Source: Owenia fusiformis (lineage: Eukaryota; Annelida; Polychaeta; Sabellida; Oweniidae). Taken from it: DNA of 64,000 nt. Shown piece after piece: positions 22,601 to 37,600 of the stretch. A model generated the notes under the pieces. It was given only the letters and a program-made list of their open reading frames with translations. It was not told the origin of the DNA and searched no databases. Position 1 is the stretch's first letter; each line of letters opens with the position of its first letter. The DNA is taken from the NCBI GenBank assembly GCA_903813345.2, contig CAIIXF020000007.1, positions 9,865,730 to 9,929,729 on the forward strand. Reading direction: 5' to 3'. A program made the position numbers and the translations under genes.

Positions 22601-25600
22601 CTTCGAAGAATGATGTGTTCCCAAGTGCTGGTGGTAACCTGAATGCAGAAAACAAGGATAAAGTTGCTGAAGCAATCGTGAACAGAACATCTGAAAAATA
22701 ATTCCCTGTACACATACTTATGTGAATAAATTTTATGAAAATGAATAACATATTCAAGTTCAAATCAAAAGATCTTAGTTCTATAGTATAACTGATTACT
22801 AGACAACCATAGGTTTGCCTGACATTCAGCGAGCATGGTTTATTCAAATCTAGCGCTAGATCACTGAGTTATTTAATAACATCAGGAGTATTATTTGAAA
22901 CATTCCAATATGGTAGTGACGTAATATTCTAAAGGACCGTGAGTTGTTTGTAGAATGAATCGAGGGAGTTTTTTCATGCATTTTGCTTATGTTTTTCATC
23001 TAAAAACAACAATACACTGTAAAACATTTTAGTGACAATAATATTGCTCCGTATAATTCCCCCAAAAAGTTATAATTTTCACGGATTATCTATAGATTAA
23101 CACCCAGGTATTTTTATTTTTCAAACTTCAGAGGGCTGGGAATCATTGTGCTCGAGGCTTTGGAATAATATAAATGCTGTTTTAAATAGGTTTCATGTAT
23201 GCCAATAATTTCTCAAATTTTGTAAACTGCACCAATTCTTTAATCCCTAGAATATTCTCTTGGAGGAATTTCCTATGTTAATCCAATGGTGTGGTTCCAA
23301 GCAGAATTTGAGATAACAGGAGGGTTTATCTTTAAATACACCTTATTGGGTTGCTTTCATTTATATTGCATACCACATATAAACCTTCCAAAAATCAAAT
23401 TGTTGGCAAGAATCTGAGCACTTGAAGGTACAATCCTCATAATGACACATTTATAGTGAGTATTTGTATACAATATTTGCCCCATTTGATCACCATTGTA
23501 TATTCTTTCGTTATAGCTCAAAATCTTTCAGTTGACCGTGGAATAACCAAAGATTGCATTTTAAAGCGATGTGCAGGTTTAATTTGCTATCTGTGAAAAC
23601 ATGATATTTTAAAAATGCAAAGTTCACTTGATACTCATGTGCAAGGATTAGTTGCTGCAATAGCTCAAGAAATAAAACATCTAACTTGTCATCAGAATGT
23701 GTGATCCATGCAGAATATGATCCTATGTTTCAAATTTAATGCATCACCTTCACATTGGTAACTTTTGTTTCGACTAAACTGTTATGGCTGTGATGCCATA
23801 GATGCAATCTTGATATGCCAGGATTTGATTCTCCAATAACTCAAGTGACAGAACATTTAAACTGTTATTAGAAGGTTATGATGATAGTAAATATGATCCG
23901 ATGCTTAAAATCCAATGTATGGCCTTCACATTGGTAATCTTGTTCAAGGTAACCTGTACTAACACAGTAAAAATAACTACCTGGTACATCGATTTGCTAC
24001 TTTTTAAATGTTAAAGAAATTAAAATTTATTACTATATCATACGGAGGTAGTGAAATGTCACACCAATGATCATAACATAAAGTTTGTCATTGAGAATGA
24101 AAAATGCAACATTTCTTGTCTTGAATTATTGAACAAAGGTTTACAGAATAAACAAAAAAGAAAAATGATTCTCAACATTGCAGTTTTAATCTTTGTTGCA
24201 TGTAATATAATACATGTAAATGGAGGTAAGAATACTTTATTTTATTCAATAAAACTTATCTTAATCCTTTCTTGGTCAAACAAAATTTATTTTTGTTGTA
24301 TTGTTGTTTTAGAAAATAAGAATTGTATTTTGGACCAATATTTCAGAATATAGGCTAAATGCAAATTCTGGTTAAAGGCATCAACTGACATCAATTACAT
24401 GTACATAATAATAATGCTTCTGAAAGATATTTCAACTTAATGAGAATTCCTTATCTAGGTGACCATTTTGGAATAAAAAAAGATGATATAATATTTGCAA
24501 TCTACTCCTTAGCTTTGATGAAATTAGACATACTAGTACTCGTGAGCAATGCAATTCCCAAATCTGGGCAATCATTCTGGATTTCTAGAGGGTGAAACAA
24601 TATGGTACAATATTTGAAATCTACATCTTTCCACCAAATATGAAAAAATTAGCGAGCATTTGAGTTATTTTTGTGGATTGAAAGACAGATTGACAATATT
24701 ATCATAATTCTAAAATGGGTAGCAAAAACATACAGTAAACATATAACATTATTCCAGATGTCAACCTGATGTTTGTATTTGATACGTCAGGAAGTATCAG
24801 TGTTGAGTCTTTTGGGTTGAGCATAGAAGTAGCTATCAAGATATATGAAAGGTTGGTTGCCAATGAGGATAATGTCTTTGCCTCTGCCCTCACATTTGAC
24901 GTTGAGGCCAAAATAAAGTTCACCAAAGATGAATACACACCTACTTCCGACCCTGGTGTTGTTGATGCAATAAATGCTATTACCATGAATCGTTCCAAGG
25001 AAGGCCGACGTCAGACAAATACAAACATGGCTTTGGAGATGGTCGAAGAAATGATGGATAATGCGTTTGATTATATCATATTATTTTATGATGGTGTGCT
25101 CTTCCCTAGAACACCGAAAAAGAGAGGAGATGTGATCAAAATGGCTAATACCCTAGAGCAGCAGTATCATGCTGATATTCTTGGGGTTAAACTCAAGAAT
25201 GAAAATGGCGTTAATAATATTGGTGAAAAAGATTTGAAGAAAATTGCCAGTGGAGATCCTGAACAGAATGATGTGTTCCCAAGTGCTGGTGGTAACCTGA
25301 ATGCAGAAAACAAGGATGAAGTTGCTGAAGCAATCCTGAACAAAATATCTGAACAATAATTCCATGTACACATACTTATGTGAATAAATTTTATGAATGA
25401 TCATGTATACTTTCAGAATTCTGTGTCTTAAGGTCAATTATTTCCACCTTGCCGGGCCTGTTCTAGGGTATTAGTACTAGTTCAAAAGGCATTTATTTTA
25501 CCATATTGACCTGAGCAATATGTGACGTCATAGTGGTGGGCCATAGTGGCGGGCCAAAAATGGATTAACGCCCGGCTAGAAATGAGATATCGTTCAATGC

Positions 25601-28600
25601 ATATAATTTTTGTTCAGAGGTACTCAGTTCTTGCTATGGTCACACCTTTCACCTGAAAATCACCTGAGCTATCACCTGAAAATTATATCAATGCTCGTAT
25701 TCCCAAAGGACCTCTTGTTAAACAGTTATTCTTCCTTTTATATATTAATGACATGACTGAAATAAAATATATAAGTGCTTTATTTTTGCCAACGATACAT
25801 CAGTCTACTACCCATACTACTTTACAAGAGGACATGGACATTATTATCCCCTGGTCAAACAAATCTGGTCAAACAGGTTAACATAACAAGAAGTGCACAT
25901 GTCATCTTCCATGACAAAAATTCTTTCCTGAACGATTATCTACTTGGTATCGATGACAAACCCATAGCTGAAACTACTTACCATAAACATCTTGGACTCA
26001 TCTAGGATGGTAAGTTAACTTTTAACTAGAATTCACAGAATATCAAATCCCACCAAACAAACAAAATATTCATGAATTTATATATGTCACATTGTAATAC
26101 ATACCATCTACACTGCCCTAGATTTGCTGATAATAAAAGACAGACATTGGAGATATTTTACTGAGGAATTTAGGGATGAAAAATGTTACTTAATTACTTA
26201 GACACATCGAAGGTATTAATCCTTAAAACTTAAAACCATCAGAAAGGAGGTGATCGTGATCATTAAATAATGAAAGATATCAGTCTGAATAATGGTGCAC
26301 ATTTTCTTGGTGTTAAACTCAATAAAGGTAATGGCATTGATCCTAATTTGGAGCAGAGGATTTGAAAAAACTTGAGAGAAGAAACGTGAGCCTTCCACTG
26401 CAAATGATGAGTTTCCAAAAGAAGAGGTCGACACTGATGAAGAAAAGAATCCAGTTGCTGAAGAGACCATCTACAAAGGTATGACACAAATCCATATATC
26501 CACTGAGAGATTTATGGGTTGATATTTTGAGAAGTTACAGTTCACTTGAAAATAGGATTTATTCAATTTGACTTTAAAAAATGTTTAAATGTTTTTGCAA
26601 TTCATTTCACAGCTTCACATGCATGACATTCACAATGGTAACTTTTGTCTAAGCTAAACGGATAAAATATTGCTGCAAACCATAGATGCTGATGTGCGAT
26701 AATTAGATGCTGCAATAGCTCAAAATAGCTGAAATAGCATGTACATGACAATTAGAAACTTTATAAATGTTAAAGAAATAAAATTTTAGTGCCACATCAT
26801 AGTTAAGTAATAAAATGTGTAATAAAACTTAAGAATGATTTCGAAATCAGATATGTTATTTAAAAGCAATGATAACTGCAGCATTTCTTGTTTGGAACCA
26901 CTGAAGAAAGGTTTACAGAGAAAGCAAAGAAAAAAATGAATCTCAACATTGCAGTTTTCATCTTTGTTGCATGTAATATAATACTCGTACATGTAAATGG
27001 AGGTAAGAATACTTATTTTATTAAATATAACTGACTACATGTTTATCTTAAACTATTTTTATGTCTTAATCCTTTCTTGGTCAAACAAAATTTATTTCAT
27101 AATTTTGTTGTTTAAAAAATAAGATAATTCAATTAAAAAATAGATTACACTGTTCAGTTTTGTCACAATATTTTTGTGGTCAACATACATTAAGAGACTA
27201 GTATGAATTTACACAAGTTTTACAATATGTTTTGCCTTTATCATTCCATTTCATGCATTTTTCTTAACAGTATAACAGTTCTGACTTAATTTCAGGATAA
27301 TGCTTCAATTGTTAAAGTTATCTAGCAAAATATTGAGTGTTTTTTTAAATTCTAATGAATTTATGCATTTTTGCAATTTTAAAACTTCAATATTTGATCA
27401 GATATATCAATCCTTATATTTTCAAGTAATTGAAAATTATAGGATTATAAGGAAAGTACACTGGCATGATTTTTGTCCTCTCCATCCCTTCTGGATCTTT
27501 CTTCTACAAACAGAATGTTTAAAAGTGACCATCCCCTACACCATCAATTGTAGATAACATCCCCATAGGTGTAATATATCATATGAAAGCTTAATTGATT
27601 GTGGACTGAAAATCCAGAAATAATGAAGATAATCAGAGAAACCAATGCAGAGCCTGTCTGGAGATTTCTTCAATTCGTGGTCCTCTACTGGAGATTTCTA
27701 CAATATTGTTTTGTTAAGATTCTTGGTTCATTTTTAGTGATTTTTACCAAAACGTTTCAAAAACAATCGATGTTATTATTGTGAAAATATGCTGTTACTT
27801 CATTCTGAAGTTGAAAATAAGCCATTCCTGGCCAAAAAATTGCATACATGAAATTCCCTGGGATTTTTTTGACTCATTCATATATGGGTGCTTATTAGAA
27901 TTGTCTGAAGCAGGTAATCTGAATTTTCAAAGCATCTCAGGTGCTAATTACAGAGAATATGTTACATCTTTCCACCAAATATGAAGAAAATCTGTTTACT
28001 GGTATTCTAGTTATTTTTCAGATGGATGGATGCACAGAGAAACGGACAATTTTTTCTGAATTCTTAAATGGTTAACAAAAATATGTACAGTACAAATATC
28101 ACATTATTCCAGATGTCAACCTGATGTTTGTGTTTGATAAGTCTGGAAGTATCAGTGTTGGATCTTTCGAGTTGAGCAAAGAAGTGGCTATCAAGATATA
28201 TGAAGGTTTGGTTGCCATTGAGGATAACGTCCTTGCCTCTGCCCTCACATTTAGCGTCAAGCCCAAAATAATGTTCACCGCTGATAAATATACTCCTACT
28301 TCCGACCCTGGTGTTGTTGATGCTATAAATGCTTTTACCATGAATCCTTCCAAGAGTGGTCGACGTCAGTCAAATACAGACAAGGTATTAGAGATGATCA
28401 ATGAGGAGCTGGAGAGATGGGCACCCAATGGCAATGTTTTTGTGGTATTATTTTATGATGGTGTGCTCTTTCCTAGAACTGCGATCAAGAGAGAGGAGGT
28501 GATCAAAATGGCTAATGACATGGAGATGGATGGCTCTGCAAATATTCTTGGAGTTAAACTTAAGAATGGTAATGGCAATGATCCTTTGGGAGCAAAAGAT

Positions 28601-31600
28601 TTGAAGAGAATTGCCAGTGGAGATCCTGAACAGAATGATGTGTTTCCAAGTGTTGGTGGTAACCTGAATGCGGAAAACAAGGATGAAGTTGCTGAAGCAA
28701 TCGTGAACAAAATATCTGGAAGATAATTCCCTGTACACATACTTATGTGAATAAATTTTATGAATGATCATGCATAATTTCAAAATTCTGTGCCTGAATT
28801 TCAATTCTGTCTGCTTCGCAGGTGCGTAATTCTTTGAGGAGTGAATGGTATAACTGGTTACTGGATATCCATTAGATTATGGTTTATATCCAATTAAAAA
28901 AATGTACATGACATGTTTGTTATTTTGAAAATGCTAGGTAACTTGACAATCAGAGAGCACATGGTGTATTTGACATATGGAAATGCAAAGTTTGCCTGAT
29001 ATTGAAAGACTGAATGGTATATTTGTCATTTTGAATAATGCAACTTTACTTTAACATTGAGAGACAATATGGTTTATTTGTCATTTTGAGAATTCAAGGT
29101 TCATTTGACACTGATCATGTATGAATTAGAGTATGAATGAAATGTTCCTTGGTGTTATGGTCTCAGATTGTGATATTGGTACTTGAATGATGGGGGAGGG
29201 GGTATTAGACACTTGTTTCTTTTCACGTTGGATTATGATTCGGTATAGTCAGGGTTTTATTTCCTTATAACTGCTGTGCTCTTAGTTTTCTTTTTCTTGT
29301 TATGTTCTGTATTGGTATTTTCCAGTTGGCACTTGCACTTACACATTTAATTAGCGAAAATTCCTTTTGAAAATGAAAGATTCATTTTCCATTGGAGAGA
29401 TCATTATATATTTAACATTTTAAAACAAGATTTTCTTGATATTCAGGTTTGTCTGAAATTGTGAGAGGGTATGGCATTTTGAAATGTAAGCTTAGTTTAA
29501 ATTTAGATGTTTTGAAAATGCAAGGTTTACATGAGCTTGAGAGTACAACCTTTATTTAAATGTAATGTTGCCAGGTGAGATCAAGATATCTTATAAAAAT
29601 TACCAAATTCACTTGATATTGAGAGTGCATGCTTTATTCAAACATAAGCTGTGATGAGTATTTTGAGTTGAGAAAAGAAGTAACTTGATGGAAAATGGAG
29701 ACCATCCTAATATCACTGTTTTATGATTTGATTTTATGTTGGTCTAGTACACCCTACAACTGTAACCATCAGAGAGGGAGTGATCATAAAAGCTAATAAA
29801 GATATCAATCTAAACTAGGAAAATAGCAACTCCATGGAGTAGCAAATCCCACCGAACAAAACATATTTTGATAATTAGTGGCCATCTTGAAAGTTCCTTC
29901 TTGAACAGAGCATATCAGCATATAAAATTTGAACCAAATCCGTCCACTGGTACTTGAGTTATCAAAGATTATATTTTTTTCTGAAAAATGGCAGCCATTT
30001 TGAAATTCAGCCGCCATCTTGAAAATTCTTTCTCTAACAGAGCTACTGTGTTAAACATCACCATATAAAATTTGAGCCTAATTGGTATTTGAGTTATCAA
30101 AGATTACGCTTTTTATGAAAAAATGGCAGCCATTTTGAAATTCAGCCTCCATCTTGAGATTCTTTCTGTAACAGAGCTACTGTGCCCCAAGGCATCATCA
30201 TACAAAAATCTGAAGCAAATCCATTAGCTGGTATTTGAGTTATCATAGATTACATTTTTTACGAAAAATGGCCGCCATTTTGAAATTCCACCTCCATCTA
30301 TTTTCAAAATATGCATGAACGTCCATTCAAAGTTGATGTCTGAATGTTTAAAAGGTGTTTAGAATGAGGATTGAAAAAGTTGAAAATAGAACTTTTTCAT
30401 TTGAGATTTTTCTCGGTAGATCAGATGTAAGTCGAGAAAGAAGAGAGGAAGTCAAAACATTCCTGACAGAAAGCATATAAATCAATTTATAATTGAATCA
30501 AACAGCAGGAAAAAGAAAACTGCTTACAAGCGGAGGTTGGGGAACATACATCTGGTTTTATATCTTAGTTTTATTGATTGTAAAAATATTTATTTGCCTG
30601 ATATCTGCTGAGATGTGGTATGTATATTTGAGTTGATTATTAAATCAAAAAATAGTTTTTTCAGTCTGAGTATTGTAATTTGTATCTGATCTTATCCTGG
30701 GATGTAATTGAAGCCTCTATATCTTAGAATTCCTGTAAGATGGTTTATTTAACATGCATGACCGGCCTTCACAATGCTGAAATGCTTCAAGATAAACTGG
30801 AAAGTTATGACTGAAATCCTATACAGTGAAACCTGTAAAGTGGAACACCTCTAGAAATGGAACATCTCTGTTAGTGAAGACTTTTCAGAGTCCCAAGATC
30901 AACTGACTTAATATTAAATTAACCTCTATAAGTGGAAAACCTCCCAAGTGGAACACTTTTTAGAGGTTCCAAATGAGTTACAATTAGACAGGTTTTACTG
31001 TATATGAAATGCTGACAAAGAAGGATCAGATAGTGCAATAGCTCAACAGAAAGAGCATCTTACATCAGCCCCTATGCCTTATATTAACATAATTATCTTG
31101 TTCAAACTAACCTGCATAATCAGTGCAAAATAACTAATAGCCTCTACGTGACAATTTGCTGCTTCTTAAAAATTAAAGAAATAAAGTGTTATTAACCTAT
31201 CATCGGTAGGTAATAAAATGTATGACAAATGATTTCAACATAAAATATGTTACAAACAATGATATTGCACTTCCTGCATCAAATGAGAAAGGTCCACAAA
31301 GTAAGCGAGGGAAGAAAAATGATTCTCCACGTCCCATTGGTCATCACTATTGCATGTAATATAATACATGTTTATGGAGGGGATGTTGTCCCTAATGGTA
31401 AGAGAGCTTTATTTTCTGTGTTTATCTTATACTTTTTTTTGCCTTACCTTTCTTGTTCAAATAAATAAGCATTTTTCCAACCAAAATACAGTACCATCAT
31501 TTTGTAACAAGTCTTTTGTATTCAACATAAGGGACTGAAAGGAATTGCTCTCATCCTTCCTTTCATGTCATGTCTATTTTCTAAAAGTCAAACAGTTCCT

Positions 31601-34600
31601 TTCTTTATATCAATTTTTTTTGAAGGGACATAGACACTTTTGCTTGAATCTTCAATTACTTGGATATTTGATCAGAGATCTTACTCCTTATTATTTAGAA
31701 AATAATTTTTTGAAAATAGAAGGAACTGAAACAAAGAAGATTGATGAAGATTGGTCAAACATTTTACACTCTCTATTATAATTTCCTTCATCCATACAGG
31801 GTGCTTCATAATGACCATATCCCTTCACTTCTTAATGTAGATAGCTTACCCCCATGTGTTATTTATTTTCCATTTTTCTAGATGTCAACCTGATGTTCGT
31901 ATTTGATAAATCGGGAAGTATCAGTGTGGCGGATTTCGAGTTGAGCAAAGAAGTGGCTATCAAGATATATGAAAGTTTTGTTGACCTTGGGGATAACGTC
32001 CTTGCCTCTGCTCTCACATTTAGCGTCAAGCCCAAAATAATGTTCACCGCTGATAAATATACTCCTACTTCCGACCCTGGTGTTGTTGATGCTATAAATG
32101 CTTTTACCATGAATCCTTCCAAAATAGGTCGACGCCAGTCAAATACAGACAAGGTATTAGAGATGATCAAAGAAGAGGTTGATAGATGGATGCCCAATGG
32201 CATTGTTTTTGTGATATTATTTTATGATGGTGTGCTTCATCCTAGAACTGCAGCCAAGAGAGAGGAGGTGATCAAAATGGCTAATGACATGGAGGATGGC
32301 TATTTAGATATTCTTGGTGTTAAACTTAAGAATGGTAACGGGAATGATCATCTGGGAGCAATAGATTTGAGGAAAATTGCCAGTGAAGATCCAGAAGAGA
32401 ATGATGTGTTTCCAAGTGAAGGAGGTAACCTTGATGAAAACAACAAGAATGTAGTTGCTGATAATATCATGTACAAAATTATTGGCCCACAATAATTCCA
32501 GCTTTGTCTGTAAAAGTTCATGAAAATTAAATAAAACATCTTCATCAAACATGAAAGCATAGTTTATTTGATATTCTGAAGATAGTTTACTTAACTTTGA
32601 TGAGAGGATGTTTATACTTCACTGGACACTAAGAGAGACCATGGTTTCACATTTTGAAAACGCTCGATTCATTTCATCAGCCGCCTTGCCAAAGTTTTTC
32701 AAATAAAAGTCAAATGAATTAAATGTTAGTTTTTTCCCACTTTAATTTTTTGTTATTTACCCCATCAAACTTTCAATTACCTCATCTCATATTTTTCCAT
32801 CTTGATTAAGTTCCTGTTGACATTAAAGACACACATGATCCATTGTAGTTTAATGGTTCAATTGTCATGAAGAATAAATAAAACTGCTTCATTATCATTG
32901 CTTAATGGTATGTCAGGGCTATGGTATTTGTTACCTGCTGTCATGAAAATGGCATGGCTCATTAAACATAAACATATCTTAGTGAAATTTATCATTTATC
33001 TTGTTGATATAGATATTTGTTATCTTTATCTAACAGATATATATTATTCATAGTGTTACATGCAGCAAATGCACATTCTTCTAGATACATATGGGTTGAT
33101 CAATAAATTTTACAAACAATATTTGGAATCATGTCATCAAACTTGGCAGAAATACAGTAGATGGACTACCAGCAAATAATTGAATATTTGAATAATTTAA
33201 TGGAAGAATGGCCTTCTTTTGATGGAATAAAAACAACTACAAATATTAGGTTAAAAAGTTAATAACAATAACAATCCTGTTATACTTACTTTTCATGAGT
33301 AAATCCTGTCCATAGTACAGCAGAGCGTGATAACAGAACTCGAGCTCCTCCTTAGTGTACACCAAGTACTTTCGTTGTTGTCGGATTTGGCTGACGAGAG
33401 CAGCGACATCTATGATCCCATGCCCGATGTTGATCTCCTGAAGGCCTGTGTAGACCACACAGAATATACCACAACGTCCACTGCCGGTGCTGCAATCAAA
33501 CATGTTTACTCTTTGAATAAGTAAGGGGACACCCTTTACAGTACAAAGACACAACAAGCAATATGGATTCAACACATAGTTTGAGCGTTACAAATAATTT
33601 TGTTGATCAACTTTTGGTAAATCTGAAGCACGATTGATGTTGGGATCTGGTATTTACTTTGAAATGACTTTAATCGGTTGGTTATAACCCGTATGGATTA
33701 ATCAAAAACATCGGTCTGGACAGATATGTAGTGACGTCCCCTTGTGCAAAACATTAAATTGAATTAATTTTTATCGCACTTTGAAAAAGTGCTATATTGT
33801 CGTCGTCTTGTGCTGTTGGGCGGGCGGGCGTGCGGGCGGGCGGCACATAAACCAAATCTTGTCATCAAATTTCCAGGATAACTGCTTACCTGTTCAACTT
33901 GAAATTTTCACAGATGCAAGAGCAGACTAGTACCAAGATCTGATTAGGTTAAGGGCATGCTGGGTAAACTACGTGGTGGCCATTTTGAATTTTTCAACAA
34001 ATCTTGTCATCAAAATTCCAGGAAAACCACTTATCCGTTCAACTTGAAATTTTCACACATTCAAGAGCAGACTATTGCCAAGATCTGATTAGGTTTTGGG
34101 TATGCTGGCTGAATTACATGGTGGCCATTTTGAATTTTTCAATTTGGCGGCCATTTTGAATTTTTCAACTTGCTCCAAATTGACCAAATTTTTTTTTTAA
34201 AAACATCTACAAGTTCTCAGAAGTTCAAATCTGACCTTAGATTTCAGATTTGACCTTTCATTCACCTTCAGTGACCTTGAAAAGGTCAAAAAAGTTGATT
34301 TTCTAAATTGATATTTTGGATTTAAATTTAGGTCAGCTTAATTACAAAACACCTACTGAGGTCTGAAAAAGTTAAATTTTCAAGGTCGAAGGTCATTAAA
34401 CTAGGTCACAAATGATGTTATCCAAGTTTCTTAAAGTTTGAGACTACAAATCAATTCTTGTCATCAAAATTCCAAGAAAACCGCTAACCTGTTCAACTTG
34501 AAATTTTTACACATGCAATAGCAGACTAGTGCCAAGATCTGATTAGGTTTAGGGCATGCTGGGTAAACTACGTGGCGGCCATTTTGAATTTTTCAACAAA

Positions 34601-37600
34601 TCTTGTCATCAAAATTCCAGGAAAACCACTTATCCGTTCAACTTGAAATTTTAACAGATGCAAGAGCAGACTATTGCCAAGATCTGATTAGGTTTTGGGT
34701 ATGCTGGCTGAATTACATGGTGGCCATTTTGAATTTTTCAATTTGGCGGCCATTTTGAATTTTTCAACTTGCTCCAAATTGACCAAATTTTTTTTAAAAA
34801 ACATCTACAAGTTCTAAGAAGTTCAAATCTGACCTTAGATTTCAGATTTGACCTTTCATTCACCTTCAGTGACCTTGAAAAGGTCAAAAAAGTTGATTTT
34901 CTAAATTGATATTTTGGATTTTAATTTAGGTCAGCTTAATTACAAAACACCTACTGAGGTCTGAAAAAGTTAAATTTTCAAGGTCGAAGGTCAAGGTCAT
35001 TAAACTAGGTCACAAATGATGTTATCCAAGTTTCTCAAAGTTTGAGACTACAAATCAATTCTTGTCATCAAAATTCCAAGAAAACCGCTAACCTGTTCAA
35101 CTTGAAATTTTTACACATGCAAAAGCAGACTAGTGCCAAGATCTGATTAGGTTAAGGGCATGCTGGGTAAACTATGTGGCGGCCATTTTGAATTTTTCAA
35201 CAAATCTTGTCATCAAAATTCCAGGAAAACCACTTATCCGTTCAACTTGAAATTTTTACAGATGCAAGAGCAGACTATTGCCAAGATCTGATTAGGTTTT
35301 GGGTATGCTGGCTGAATTACATGGTGGCCATTTTGAATTTTTCAATTTGGTGGCCATTTTGAATTTTTCAACTTGCTCCAAATTGACCAAATGTTTTTTT
35401 AAAATCATCTACAAGTTCTCAGAAGTTCAAATCTGACCTTAGATTTCAGATTTGACCTTTCGTTGACCTTTGATTTTCTAAATTGATATTTTGGATTTAA
35501 ATTTAGGTCAGCTTAATTACAAAACACCTACTGAGGTCTGAAAAAGTTAAATTTTCAAGGTCGAAGGTCATCAAATTAGGTCACAAACAATGTTATCTAA
35601 ATTTTCCCAAAGTTCAAGACTACAAATAAATTCTTGTCATCAAAATTGCAGGAAAACCGCTAACCTTGTCAACTTGAAATGTTTACAGATGCAAGAGCAG
35701 ACTAGTGCCTAGGTCTGATTAGGTTTTGGCCATGCTGGGTAAATTGCATGGTGGCCAGTTTGCTCTTCAAAGTGCGATATTTATCACTGTGTGTCTTGTT
35801 TCATTATAGCGTTGAATATGTTCTCACCACAAATGTTACTATTTTTTTCTTTTCTGATCGTCTCATGAATGCTGATCAAATAGATAAATAATTTAAATAA
35901 ATAATGAATGATGATGATGAATATTAATCACTCTATATCCATGAACATCATGTATGTTCAGCAAAGATAAACAGAACATTGAATACTGTCGGCGTATATC
36001 TATATACTTGTATACACTGATTAAACACGTTTCATGACACAAAAATTTCCACATGCATGTTCTAAACTCCTCGTTAATTAAATATCACCTTGGTTTTGGA
36101 GGAAGAGCAGTAGAGGAAAGGCCACGATGGGATCTGCTACTGTTATTACTATAACCTTGATATTACTGTTAGGGATTATAGGGAGCTTTGACACAATACG
36201 TGGCGTGCAGGGGAAATGTTTGAAACCGCATCCAACTATAAAATGCAGTCGTCATAAACCCAAAGCCTGTCCAAAGTCGTACATATGCTCAAGAAAGGAT
36301 AACTTTAAATGTTGCAAGCAGAATCCACCAATAACATGTAAAGATGATAAAGGTAACATTCGTAAGGAAAAGGATGAATGGAAACACTCTGACCAATGCA
36401 ACACATGTATGTGTGGAAAGCAAGGGAAAATAGAATGCACCAATAGGAAAGGTTGTTCTGATTGTTTGAATCCGCATCCATCTATTAAATGTAGCGGGCG
36501 GTCTGATGCATGTCCAAACTCCTACAAGTGCTCAAAAGTTAAAAATGATGATAGATGTTGTCAATACAGTAGACCAGACACATGTAAAACGGTATATACA
36601 GATCCTCCTAAAAATCTCTTACCTAGATCATGCAAGGGAAAAGGTAGCAGAGCATGTCCAGGAGGATACAAATGTCAAAGCTTTGGAGGAAATAAATTCA
36701 CGATGTGCTGCTTGGAAAGTGTTACTACATGCAAAGATAATAAAGGTAACATTCGTAAGGAAAATGAAAAATGGAAAGACCAATGTAACACATGTTCTTG
36801 TAAAGGCCAAGGGAAAATAGAATGTACAAAAAGGATTTGTTCAACAACTCAACCTCCAACGTATGAATGCCATCCATCCATAAAATGTAGCCGTCGATCT
36901 CCCAATGCCTGCCCGAAAACATACCAATGTTCCAGAAGTAATAACTTTAGATGCTGCAAGGAGGATGTAATGAAACTGACAATATGTAAAGATGGCAACG
37001 GTAACATTCGTGAAGAAAATGAGAAATGGAAACATTCTGATCAATGCAACACATGCTCTTGTGGAAAGCAAGGGAAAATAGAATGCACAAAAATAAGATG
37101 TCCCAAAAATCCACCTCAAGACAACTGCCACCCAACCATAAAATGTAGCGGTAATGGCTGTCCTAACTCTTACAAATGCTCAAAGAAGGACAATAAATGT
37201 TGCCAGTACAATATACCACAAACATGTAGAACAATATATAAAGACCCTCCTAAAAATCTCATACCATGGGCTTGCTTGGGAGGAGGAAGCAAACCATGTC
37301 CAGAAGGTTACACGTGTAAAAGATTTGAAGAAAATCAATTCTCCATGTGCTGCTCAAATGAAGTTGCCACATGTATAGATGATGAAGGCAATATTCATAA
37401 TGAATCTGAAGAATGGCTACATCCTGACAGATGCAACACATGCACCTGTGGGAAGGATGGTAAAATGGAATGCACCAATAAAAGAAAATGTCCAAATTAT
37501 TGCACAACAAATGGGCGGATAGGATGGATAAAGGATAGCTGCCAACAATGTAGCTGTGTTAATAACAAATTTAGAAATTGTCAAAGCCGATGTGATGAGG

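Noticed and set aside
31854-31881. Upstream extension of the gene F VWA frame with its own Met
   Set aside because: It lies in the intron; a clear AG acceptor at 31881 and the phase-matched signal exon explain the gene better.
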